Under the pieces are notes generated by a model that saw only the letters and a program-made list of their open reading frames with translations, had not been told where the DNA came from and searched no databases. Made by a program: the position numbers and the translations under genes. Positions 1 through 8,700 of a stretch of DNA of 64,000 nt are shown here, one piece after another. Positions within the stretch are counted from its first letter, which is position 1. Each line of letters begins with the position of its first letter. This DNA is from Bacillota bacterium (lineage in GTDB: Bacteria; Bacillota; Clostridia; Christensenellales; UBA3700), in NCBI GenBank assembly GCA_023396095.1, contig JAEWXG010000012.1, positions 62,001-126,000 on the forward strand. Reading direction: 5' to 3'.

Positions 1-707
1 TCATCTCCAAATAATTCATCTTGATGATTGCTTCTCAATATTGCTAATGTTTCTTTTAATTCTTGGTGCACTTGCATTTCAACTTCATCATTTTCTAGCA
101 ATTTAATAGCATGAAATAATGAACACCCAACTTTCTTTTCATCAAGTAGGGCCTTGACTTGTAAAACTAAAGGAAAATGTTTTGAGCCTTCTAGTAAACT
201 TCTTTCTTTAATCCCTTCTTGTGATACTTCATTAACTTTTAACATTAGGTCTTTAATGCCTTTATTTTTTAATGCACTAATCTCCACAACAGGGACTCCC
301 ATTTTCTTGCTAATTGCTTCAACATCAATAGACCCTTGTCTTTTTTCAACAACATCTATCATATTTAGCGCAATAACTAAAGGCACTCCTAATTCAATAA
401 GTTGCGTACTTAAATACAAATTTCTTTCTAAATTGGTTGCATCAACTATATTAATAATTGCATCTGGCTTTTCATCAATAATATAATTTCTTGTTATAAT
501 TTCTTCTGGTGTATATGGTGACAATGAGTAAATTCCAGGTAAATCAATAATATCAATTTTTAAATTTTCACTTTTACTTCTATACACCCCAACTTTCTTA
601 TCAATTGTAACACCTGGCCAGTTGCCTACGTGTGCAGTACTTCCTGTTAATAAATTAAATAAAGTTGTTTTTCCTGAATTTGGATTTCCAGCTAAAGCTA
701 CTCTCAT
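1..707 (-). CDS. feoB: Ferrous iron transport GTPase FeoB, N-terminal part (runs off the window)
   Basis: FeoB is the membrane Fe2+ transporter with an N-terminal G-protein domain. The 235 residues seen here are that domain: P-loop GNPNSGKTT at about 7-15, DLPG at 55-58 and NMID at 115-118, all in canonical order. The membrane part lies left of base 1. Its ATG shares one base with the TAA stop of the upstream feoA (TAATG arrangement), so translation is coupled. Third gene of the iron operon behind the DtxR-type regulator. Identification is secure; the gene is cut by the window edge, not broken. Confidence 0.96.
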   Translation of the reverse strand, partial: MRVALAGNPNSGKTTLFNLLTGSTAHVGNWPGVTIDKKVGVYRSKSENLKIDIIDLPGIYSLSPYTPEEIITRNYIIDEKPDAIINIVDATNLERNLYLSTQLIELGVPLVIALNMIDVVEKRQGSIDVEAISKKMGVPVVEISALKNKGIKDLMLKVNEVSQEGIKERSLLEGSKHFPLVLQVKALLDEKKVGCSLFHAIKLLENDEVEMQVHQELKETLAILRSNHQDELFGD

Positions 708-940
708 TAATTATTCACCTCCACTAATACGCCTATTGCTTCCGATTTTCTAAGACTCAATTGATATCCTCTTAAAGTGATTTCAATAGGGTCTCCAAGT
801 GGCGCTCTTTTAACCATTACTACGTCAGCACCAGGTGTTATACCCATATCAAATAATCTTCGCCTTATAGCACCTTCAACATTCAAACTTTTAACAATTC
901 CTTTCTGCCCTAAAACCATATTAGATAATAAAACTTCCAT
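707..940 (-). CDS. feoA: FeoA, SH3-like ferrous iron transport protein (copy 1)
   Basis: A 77-residue FeoA-family protein, the small cytosolic SH3-like partner of FeoB. The typical pattern is visible: RRRLFDMGITPG in the middle, VKRAPLGDPIEI after it, and a hydrophobic C-terminal strand. It lies between a second feoA and feoB and overlaps feoB by one base. Iron repression is expected from the DtxR-type gene at the head of the operon (inference). Confidence 0.93.
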   Translation of the reverse strand: MEVLLSNMVLGQKGIVKSLNVEGAIRRRLFDMGITPGADVVMVKRAPLGDPIEITLRGYQLSLRKSEAIGVLVEVNN

Positions 941-949
941 AAAACTCCT

Positions 950-1168
950 TTATTGTATTGCTACAAATATTTTCATTGCTAATTCTTTATTAATAGCTAC
1001 TCTGCCATCCTTTATTTTTAATATTAAATCTCCTTTCGACGCAGACATTATGACAATTTTCTGTCCTGGTAAAACGCCCAGATTTTCCAAATGTTTTTTA
1101 ATTTTATCTTCTGTTATTATTTTTATTATCTTTAATTCTGTTTCTAATGGTGCTAAGTTTAATGGCAT
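950..1168 (-). CDS. FeoA-like protein (copy 2)
   Basis: A 72-residue FeoA-domain protein with the family pattern KHLENLGVLPGQKI, then a strand ending SASKGDLILKIKDGRVAI. It is clearly diverged from the neighbouring feoA, so this is not a recent duplication. Two consecutive FeoA genes ahead of feoB are common in Clostridia. Its ATG directly abuts the stop codon of the upstream regulator gene, which indicates coupling. Confidence 0.88.
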   Translation of the reverse strand: MPLNLAPLETELKIIKIITEDKIKKHLENLGVLPGQKIVIMSASKGDLILKIKDGRVAINKELAMKIFVAIQ

Positions 1169-1537
1169 TTATTCTTCCTCCAATTTATTCTTGATAGCAT
1201 TAAATGTCTCTTCACTTATCACATGTTCTATTTTGCAAGCATCATTTTCTGCAATTTCAGCATTAACTCCTAGCACTTTGTTTATAAAGTCTGTCAATGT
1301 TTTATGTTTTTCTGCAACACTTTCAGCATGTATCTTTCCCAATTGAGTAAAAGTTATATATCCATTTTCATCAATCTCTATAAATCCATTTTTCCTTAAT
1401 ATTGACATGCCTCTTGATATACTCGCTTTTGAATAACCAAGTTCATTTGCCACGTCTATTGAACGTACATTTTCCAACCTATACGAAAGGTGTAAAATCG
1501 TTTCCAAATACGTTTCTCCTGATTCATGAATATTCAT
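1169..1537 (-). CDS. DtxR/MntR-family metal-dependent repressor
   Basis: 122 residues with the DtxR-family layout: N-terminal winged helix (SGETYLETILHLS, then VANELGYSKASISRGM as recognition helix) and a metal-binding/dimerisation region from about residue 60. The C-terminal SH3 domain of full DtxR is missing, as in MntR-type proteins. First gene of the operon with two feoA genes and feoB, so ferrous iron is the likely co-repressor, although manganese cannot be excluded. A dyad just upstream overlaps the expected transcription start, which suggests self-regulation. Confidence 0.9.
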   Translation of the reverse strand: MNIHESGETYLETILHLSYRLENVRSIDVANELGYSKASISRGMSILRKNGFIEIDENGYITFTQLGKIHAESVAEKHKTLTDFINKVLGVNAEIAENDACKIEHVISEETFNAIKNKLEEE

Positions 1538-1551
1538 ACTAACCCTCTTTA

Positions 1552-1567
1552 GTTAACTATGGCTAAC
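1552..1567 (-). promoter_or_regulatory. Candidate DtxR-family operator (dyad)
   Basis: The 16-base segment reads GTTAACTATGGCTAAC on the plus strand; 12 of 16 positions agree with its own reverse complement, with GTTA/TAAC half-sites as in known DtxR/IdeR boxes. It sits just downstream of the -10 of the iron operon promoter, over the expected start of transcription, where a bound repressor would block RNA polymerase. Function is inferred. Confidence 0.6.
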
Positions 1568-1575
1568 CACTTGTA

Positions 1576-1604
1576 AGTATACTATTGAAAAATATTGCTG
1601 TCAA
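1576..1604 (-). promoter_or_regulatory. Vegetative promoter of the iron operon
   Basis: Minus strand: -35 TTGACA (1604-1599), spacer of exactly 17 bases, -10 TATACT (1581-1576). This is nearly perfect sigma-A consensus, in line with a strong promoter held down by a repressor. Confidence 0.8.
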
Positions 1605-1703
1605 TAAAAATTAAACATGTTTAACATTTCTTTCTATTAAAATTCTAAATTATTTTTACTAAAAAATCTGTTCTTATTACTTTTTAGTACAGCAATACAC
1701 CAT

Positions 1704-1735
1704 AAAAAAAGCAGTAAAACTTTACTGCTTTTTTT
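1704..1735. terminator. Bidirectional intrinsic terminator
   Basis: GCAGTAAA (1711-1718), AC loop, TTTACTGC (1721-1728), flanked by an A-run on the left and a T-run on the right, so it can stop transcription in both directions. On the minus strand it closes the operon ending in mscL. Confidence 0.85.
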
Positions 1736-1819
1736 ATATTTCATTACAATCTTAATCAACCAAAACTCTTACGAGGAGAAACGCTCGTGTAAAATTTTAA
1801 CTATTAATTTTTAAAGAGA

Positions 1820-2227
1820 CTATTCAGCTACCTTTTCTTCAGTTGCTTTGTCTGACTTCTCTATTTCTTTCTTATGTAATGGCTTTGAAATATTGTGCAT
1901 TACATTTGATACCTTCATAGCAATCTTTAAAGCAACAAAAATAGTTAATGCTATCAATAGGAAATTGATTACACTTTGTATAAAGTTCCCCCATTTCAAA
2001 ATACTTGACACAGTATCTCCATGTTTTAACTCAGTTTCAAGTTTTGTCATATCAACCCTGAACATCCACCAAATTACTGGCATTATAATATCATCAACCA
2101 AGCTCTTTACAATTGCCTGAAAAGCAACACCCATAACAAAAGCAATCGCTAAATCAATAACATTTCCTTTGTTTATAAATTCTATGAATTCCTTAAAAAA
2201 ACCCTTCTTTTTACCATCTTCACTCAT
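1820..2227 (-). CDS. mscL: Large-conductance mechanosensitive channel MscL
   Basis: 135 residues, normal for MscL. The family N-terminus is clear: FKEFINKGNVIDLAIAF, then VDDIIMPVIWW closing the first transmembrane helix, a short extracellular loop with charged residues, a second helix (about 80-105) and a charged cytoplasmic tail. It is the emergency valve that releases osmolytes on hypo-osmotic shock. Last gene of the dnaE/pfk run, 19 bases after degV and followed by a terminator. Confidence 0.95.
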   Translation of the reverse strand: MSEDGKKKGFFKEFIEFINKGNVIDLAIAFVMGVAFQAIVKSLVDDIIMPVIWWMFRVDMTKLETELKHGDTVSSILKWGNFIQSVINFLLIALTIFVALKIAMKVSNVMHNISKPLHKKEIEKSDKATEEKVAE

Positions 2228-2246
2228 TATATGTACCTCTTTTTAT

Positions 2247-3116
2247 TTATTTTTTTCTCTTCTTACCTAAAAAGAATACAGCTAAAGATTCAGCTCCAGC
2301 GTGTGATCCAACAACTTTATTTACATAACCAAACTTAAATTGTACATCCGGTATTGATCTTTGGATTTGTTCAGCAAACGCTTCTGCGTCTTCCAAGCAA
2401 TCTCCATGCTCAATTAAAATGTACTCATTCATCTCAGGGATATAGCTTTCTTGAAGATATGAGATCATTTCACGCAATGCCTTTTTTCTTCCTACAACTT
2501 TCCCTACTGGCGTTATTTTACCTGCTACATTTAGCGATAAAATTGGATTAATTTGTAAAATCTCGCCTACAAGTGCTTTCGCCAAACTTATTCTTCCACC
2601 TTTTGCTAAAAATGTTATATCTCTAATAATAAAATAGTGATGCGTATTCAATCGATTATCATTAACCCATTGCTCAAGTTCTTCAATAGTTTTACCTCTT
2701 TGCTTCATTTTAAAAGCATAATAAACTAATAAACCCTCACCACCGGCACCAGATAATGTATCAACAACTCTTATCTTATTACCTGGATATTCCTTTTCCA
2801 GATTGGTCGCCATACTATGAACATTTTCATAACTTCCTGACATTCCTGAAGAAAAAGAGAAATATATAATATCTAAATTTTTCTCTAAATATTCTCTGAA
2901 AATTTTCTCTACATAACTTACATTAATTTGAGAAGTTTTAGGAACTTTACCTTGCCTTAAAAGCTTATAGTATTCAACGATATCAATTGGATTAGTTTCA
3001 TTATAAACTTTTGCATCAACAACACAAGGCATATTTAAAATCACAACATCTTGTTCAAGATCAATGTCGATTGGTATACCGGCTGTCTCATCCGTTATTA
3101 TTATATAATTTTTCAT
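2247..3116 (-). CDS. DegV-family fatty acid-binding protein
   Basis: 289 residues with DegV-family features: N-terminal IITDETAGIP, the TSQINVS stretch, SFSSGMSGSYENV and the KGGRISLAKALVGEILQINPIL segment that lines the lipid site. DegV/FakB proteins present fatty acids to a kinase (FakA) for incorporation into phospholipid; no fakA-like gene is in this window. Two bases after the PPi-type phosphofructokinase, in the same operon. Confidence 0.9.
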   Translation of the reverse strand: MKNYIIITDETAGIPIDIDLEQDVVILNMPCVVDAKVYNETNPIDIVEYYKLLRQGKVPKTSQINVSYVEKIFREYLEKNLDIIYFSFSSGMSGSYENVHSMATNLEKEYPGNKIRVVDTLSGAGGEGLLVYYAFKMKQRGKTIEELEQWVNDNRLNTHHYFIIRDITFLAKGGRISLAKALVGEILQINPILSLNVAGKITPVGKVVGRKKALREMISYLQESYIPEMNEYILIEHGDCLEDAEAFAEQIQRSIPDVQFKFGYVNKVVGSHAGAESLAVFFLGKKRKK

Positions 3117-3118
3117 TT

Positions 3119-4378
3119 TTATCCCTTTTTAACTAAAACTTTCTTTAGCTTGGCAAATCTAGGCAAGCCATCCTCTAATGGGGCCTTTATATCACCTTGA
3201 ATTAATGGTAAGGCATAATCAATAAATTCCTTTTTTAATGATACCTTATCTTCACCAATCCAATCTTGCGGAATTTTCTTTTCTTCGTTTGCACTCTTTG
3301 ATAAATTTAATGACTTCATAACAGATTTGTAATTGCCTTTAGAATCAGTTGTTCTTACAATGATTACCATTTTATCAGTTACCCCTCTTACAGCGAACTT
3401 AACTGCTGCTTGACCGGCTTTAAATGCTTCCATTACATCAACTTTAGAGGCAATATGTGCACCACATCTTTGCATTAAACTAAATTCAATTCCACGTGTT
3501 TTGCAAGAGAATTTATTAGCACAAGCAGCTGATAACCCTGCTGCTAAACCACCTAATTGAGTATGTCCAAAGGAATCTTTTGCGCCCGCTGATGCTAATA
3601 ATTCCATAACATATTTCCCCTCAGCTGTTTTAATGCCTTCCGAAACAGCAATAATGCACTTCCCTTTATTCTTATCCAAAACTTTTTGAACATCATCATA
3701 AAATTTTTCAAATGAAAATGGAACTTCCGGTAAATATATTAAATCTGGTCCCATGCCTTTTGCTGTTGCAAGACTAGATGCTGCAGTAAGCCAACCTGCA
3801 TTTCTTCCCATAATTTCAATGACTGTAATAATTGGAGTATCATAAACATTGGCGTCTAAGAAAATTTCCATGCATGTAGTTGCTACATATTTTGCAGCAG
3901 AACCATATCCCGGACAATGATCAGTTCCAAATAAATCATTATCAATTGTTTTAGGTACACCTATTACACGGCACTCATATCCAACTTTTTTCATATACTT
4001 ACTAATTTTGTTGCAAGTATCCATTGAATCATTTCCTCCATTGTAGAAGAAATATCTGATATTATATTTTTTGAATACCTCTAACAACCTTTTATAATCC
4101 GTTTCATCAACTTTTACATCCTTTAATTTATATCTTACTGAACCTAAAGCAGAAGATGGGGTGTATTTTAACAAATCCAATTCCTTTGCATCTTCTAAAG
4201 AAATATCATAGAATTCTTCATTCAAAATTCCTCTTACTCCATGAGCAGCACCATATACCGCAGTAATACAATCTTGTTTTAACGCCTCTGTAAAAACCCC
4301 TGCCGCACTAGAATTAATAACCGATGTTGGTCCTCCAGATTGCCCAAAAATACAAGCTCCTACTAATTTTTCTTTCAT
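3119..4378 (-). CDS. pfp: Phosphofructokinase, pyrophosphate-dependent type
   Basis: 419 residues of the phosphofructokinase fold. Two diagnostic sites mark it as PPi-type: GGNDS at 114-118 (Asp where ATP enzymes have the second Gly of GGDGT) and PKTIDND at 142-148 (Lys where ATP enzymes have Gly). The substrate loop MGRNAGW is present. It would interconvert fructose 6-phosphate and fructose 1,6-bisphosphate reversibly using pyrophosphate. Lies 13 bases after an ATP-type pfkA. The phosphate donor call rests on established motif differences, not assay. Confidence 0.88.
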   Translation of the reverse strand: MKEKLVGACIFGQSGGPTSVINSSAAGVFTEALKQDCITAVYGAAHGVRGILNEEFYDISLEDAKELDLLKYTPSSALGSVRYKLKDVKVDETDYKRLLEVFKKYNIRYFFYNGGNDSMDTCNKISKYMKKVGYECRVIGVPKTIDNDLFGTDHCPGYGSAAKYVATTCMEIFLDANVYDTPIITVIEIMGRNAGWLTAASSLATAKGMGPDLIYLPEVPFSFEKFYDDVQKVLDKNKGKCIIAVSEGIKTAEGKYVMELLASAGAKDSFGHTQLGGLAAGLSAACANKFSCKTRGIEFSLMQRCGAHIASKVDVMEAFKAGQAAVKFAVRGVTDKMVIIVRTTDSKGNYKSVMKSLNLSKSANEEKKIPQDWIGEDKVSLKKEFIDYALPLIQGDIKAPLEDGLPRFAKLKKVLVKKG

Positions 4379-4391
4379 ATAACCTCCAAAT

Positions 4392-5351
4392 TTATAGACT
4401 TATTTGTCTAGCGTATTTATATAACTTTTTATCAAATTTGCGCTTTAAACTCAAAGCTTTTGTTGTATCCATATCTATAATTTTATTATTTTTGATTCCT
4501 ACAACCCTATTAAATTTACCAGCTTTAACCAATTCTATTGCCCTAATACCAAATTGTGCCGCTAAATATCTATCTAAAGCAGATGGCGTTCCACCTCTTT
4601 GAATATGCCCCAATCTTGTTGTCCATACTTTAACACCAAGCTGCCTTGTAATTTCATTGTTTAAATATTCAGCTTGACAAAATCCTTCAGCCAAAACAAT
4701 AATTTCAGAAGATTTCCCATTAGCACGATTCTCTTGTATTTGTGCAACAATTTTATTAATTGAACAAGGTATTTCTGGCACCAAAATAATTTCAGCACCA
4801 CCTGCAATACCTGCTCTAAGTGCTAAATCCCCACAATGTCTCCCCATTACTTCCACAATACTTATTCTATCGTGAGAAATCATTGTATCTCGCAAATTAT
4901 TTATTGCCCCAATAACTGTGTTTGATGCTGTATCAAAACCAATTGTATAATCTGTATATTGCAAATCATTATCTATTGTCCCCGGAATACCAATACACTT
5001 GGCTCCACAAGTTCTATAAAAATCCTCTGCACCTCTAAATGTTCCATCTCCCCCAATAACAATTATTGCATCTATCCCTTGCTCTTGCATATTAGCATAA
5101 GCGGTCTTCATCCCTTCTAAAGTAATAAACTCATCACTTCTTGCAGTTTTTAATTTTGTACCACCACGTTGGATAATATCAGAAACATCTCTTCTTTGAA
5201 GTGGAACATATCTATTTTTAACTAGTCCATTGTACCCTCTAACAATACCAACAACTTCCATTCCATTAGCAATAGCAGCCCTTGTTACAGCTCTAATCGC
5301 TGCGTTCATCCCAGGAGCATCGCCACCACTTGTTAAAACACCGATTTTCAT
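4392..5351 (-). CDS. pfkA: ATP-dependent 6-phosphofructokinase
   Basis: 319 residues, the usual bacterial PfkA length. Motifs: TSGGDAPGMNA at 7-17 (ATP loop), GGDGT at 100-104, PGTIDND at 123-129 with catalytic Asp, and MGRHCGDLA. Gly in both diagnostic positions marks it as ATP-dependent. Commits fructose 6-phosphate to glycolysis. Follows mtrB by two bases and precedes the PPi-type enzyme, so one transcript encodes both donors' versions. Confidence 0.96.
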   Translation of the reverse strand: MKIGVLTSGGDAPGMNAAIRAVTRAAIANGMEVVGIVRGYNGLVKNRYVPLQRRDVSDIIQRGGTKLKTARSDEFITLEGMKTAYANMQEQGIDAIIVIGGDGTFRGAEDFYRTCGAKCIGIPGTIDNDLQYTDYTIGFDTASNTVIGAINNLRDTMISHDRISIVEVMGRHCGDLALRAGIAGGAEIILVPEIPCSINKIVAQIQENRANGKSSEIIVLAEGFCQAEYLNNEITRQLGVKVWTTRLGHIQRGGTPSALDRYLAAQFGIRAIELVKAGKFNRVVGIKNNKIIDMDTTKALSLKRKFDKKLYKYARQISL

Positions 5352-5353
5352 AT

Positions 5354-5599
5354 TTATTTATCTCCCGACTTAATCATTCCAAATTTTGTATAAACTTCAA
5401 CCTTTCCTCGAATCTTTACAGCCGAAGTCTTATCAGTAAATTGTAAAAGTAATATTTCTCCGGGGTCTAAATTCTCAGTATGATGCGGCTTAGTTTGTGG
5501 TCCACGCGTCATACCAATAATTTGCGCTGGTCCATCTATAGCTTTAACAATAAAATAATCGTTTCCACACTCTTCAAAACATTTCTTTTCCTCGTCCAT
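5354..5599 (-). CDS. mtrB: Tryptophan-activated RNA-binding attenuator TRAP
   Basis: 81 residues that align along the whole of Bacillus subtilis TRAP. Conserved: TRGxxTK (31-37), HH at 39-40, LDxGE, QFT (53-55), TSA and KIRG (62-65). By alignment the tryptophan-pocket residues Thr25, Thr30, Gln47 and Thr49 of TRAP are Thr31, Thr36, Gln53 and Thr55. Of the RNA-binding KKR triad, Lys56 and Arg58 are kept (Lys62, Arg64), but Lys37 is replaced by Asn43. TRAP is an 11-subunit ring that binds (G/U)AG repeats in trp leader RNA when tryptophan is bound. SD site AGGAG lies about 14 bases upstream. It heads the pfkA-pfp-degV-mscL run, an unusual place. Confidence 0.88.
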   Translation of the reverse strand: MDEEKKCFEECGNDYFIVKAIDGPAQIIGMTRGPQTKPHHTENLDPGEILLLQFTDKTSAVKIRGKVEVYTKFGMIKSGDK

Positions 5600-5750
5600 T
5601 CTAAAACTGTCTACTCCTATTCTCTCTTATTATATACTATATTTTGGCATTACATAGCATTTTTATAAATTACCTACTCTAATTTTACCTACCTTGATAT
5701 AAATAAAGTTCGATATGCTATTTAACCTCAACTAATTTTTCACTAATTAA

Positions 5751-8700
5751 CTATTTAGATGCTTTATAATTTTCTTCACCTATTAATTTATCTAACTCTA
5801 ATTTGCAAGCATAATTAAAATCTATACTTTGCATTAATTTATATGCTTTTTTATTGCCGTTCTCGTCAATAACAACTTTACAACATTCAACATTACCAGG
5901 ATAATATCTTAAAATTTCTATCAATTTATTCTGCGTATCATTTGTTAAATCTTTCCAATTAAAATATATCTTTTTAAAAGTTTCATCATTTTCAATCGGA
6001 AAAACTTCATTAGGCATTTCATCCACCTTTAAAATCTCAACCACATCAATCATAATTTGTGGTTTACCTGCATCTTTATCCAGATCTAATCTTCCAGAAA
6101 ATATTGCTATACTATAATCATTCAAATAACTTTTAAATTTTTTTAACGCAGTATTAAACATTACTGCAGCAATAGTGCCATATTGATCACTTAAATTCAT
6201 TATAGCAATTTCATTCCCAGTTTTAGTTTTTTTGATTTTTAAATCATTAATTTCTGCAAGAAATTTTACCTGTTTCTTGTCATACTCACGCTTTAACAAT
6301 GATAATTCAACATTCTCTTCTTCATCTATAGATTGCTCTTCTTCATCGTTATCATCATTTTTCTCCTCAGCCTGAACATTAATCAAATCAACAATTTCAA
6401 ACAATGTAAAGTACTTTTCTTTCTCAACTAAATCCTTGTACGACTCTAACGGATGTCCTGTTATATACATATGACAAACATTTTTTTCCATTCTTAACAC
6501 GTCAATTAAAGGATACTCTTGCACTACTTCAATACTTTCATATTCTTCTTGTGCATCACCTAATAAATTGATGTCATATAAATCAAATAAAGTTAATTGC
6601 CCTTCCTCAACTGTTTTTCTTCTTTCGATTTCATTTTTAATGTAAAGTTCTCCGCCTATCATTAATGTAGAAATATTTTGTCCACAGGACCTAAAAGCTC
6701 CTGCCTGCACTAATGCAATTAATGTTTTCTTTTGTAATGATTTTACATCTAGCCGACGAACCATTTCTTCAAACGACTTATATTCACCATTCTTGTCCCT
6801 TTCTCCAATTATTTCATCAACTATTTTTTCACCAACTTCTTTTAATGCAAGCATACCAAAACGAACAGCATTATTTTCAACAGAAAAATACATTCCACTT
6901 TTATTTATATCAGGAGGCAAAATTCTTATATCTTTGCTCATGAGGTAATATAAATATTTTTTAAGATCATCAAACTTAGAAATTCGATTATTAAGCATAG
7001 CTGTAATAAATTCCAAAAAATGATATCTCTTCAAATATGCTGTTTGATATGAAATATGGGCATAAGCTGCCGCATGTGACTTATTAAATGCATAAGCTGC
7101 AAACTTCGACATTTCCTCATATATTTTTGTTGCAACTTCTTCAGATACTCCCATGTTAACTGCACCTTTAGCAGGCGCTTGATATGGAATCTTTATAGTC
7201 CCATCAGGATGCCTCTCCTCTTTTGTTTCAGGATATCCATACAAAAAACGAACTTTTTCTTTTTCCATTTCTTTTGGTTTTTTCTTAGACATAATTCTTC
7301 TAATTGCATCAGCTCCACCAAAAGAATATCCGGCCAATTCTTTAACTATTTGCATAACCTGCTCTTGATAAACCATATAGCCATATGTAACATTCAAAAT
7401 TTTTTCAAGTTTCGGATGCAAATATTTTACTAATTCTGGATTCCTTTTACACTGAATATATTTATCAATATTCTCCATAGGACCAGGTCTATATAAAGAA
7501 ATTCCAGCTATTATATCTTCCATACAGGATGGTTTATAATTCTTCATGAACTTTTGCATGCCTCCAGATTCTAATTGAAATACACCATATGTATCTCCAG
7601 ATGCAATTAATTCATAAACATTAGGATCTTCATATCCTAACTCATTAAAGTTTATTACTTCCCCTGTCTTTTTTTGCACATATTTTTTAGCTAAATCAAT
7701 ATCTGTTAATGTATTCAATGCTAAAAAATCCATTTTTAGCATTCCCAATTTTTCCACTTCGTCTTTAGTAAATTGAGTATTTAAAAATCCACCACTTAAG
7801 TAAAGTGGAACATAATCAGAAATTACCTCTTTACATATAACAACTCCGGCAGCGTGAGTACCGGTATTTTTAGGCATTCCTTCCAATTTTCTAGAAACAT
7901 CTAATATCTTCTTTATTTGTACATTATTGTTATATAAATCAATAAGTTCTGCAGATGAAAAATCATCTTCCCCCGGCTTAGGCTTTTTTATCCCAAGAAC
8001 TTGATCCAAAGAAGCTTTAGGGGATATAAATTTAGTATATTTATTAGATTCTTCAAAACTCATTCCATAAACTTTAGCAACACTCTTAAAAACATTTCTT
8101 GCAGCAAGCGTTCCAAAGGTAATTATTTGACAAACTTTCTCTTGCCCATATTTTTCTATAACATACTCAATTACTTCATGCCTTCTCGCAAAACAAAAAT
8201 CAATATCAAAATCTGGATTTGAAACCCTTTCTGGATTTAAAAATCTATCAAAAATTAAGTTGTATTTTAAGGGATCAACATCAGTAATTCCTATTGCATA
8301 AGCAATGATTGAACCAACCCCACTACCTCTCCCCGGACCAACTGGTATTTTTTTAGATTTTGCATAATAAATAAAATCCCATACTATCAAATAGTATTCG
8401 GCAAAACCCATGCTTATAATAACACCAAGTTCTATATCAGCTCTCTCTCTTATTTCGTCAGTTATAGTTTTATATCTTTTTTCTAATCCTTCATATGAAA
8501 TTCTTCTTAAAAATTCTTCCGCAGTTTCTCCAGTGCTTGGTCTATATGGAGGAAATAACTTATGTGGTGTAATAACAACATTACATTTATCAACAATCTC
8601 TTGCGTATTATCAAGCGCTTCTTGCACATGCGGAAATATTTCCAACATCTCATCATATGTTTTTAAATAGTATTGATCATTATTAAATTTTAATCTTGTA

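Noticed and set aside
777..1346. Long rightward open frame over the iron operon
   Set aside because: Exact antisense of feoA, feoA and the regulator, which have clear family similarity; no SD site.
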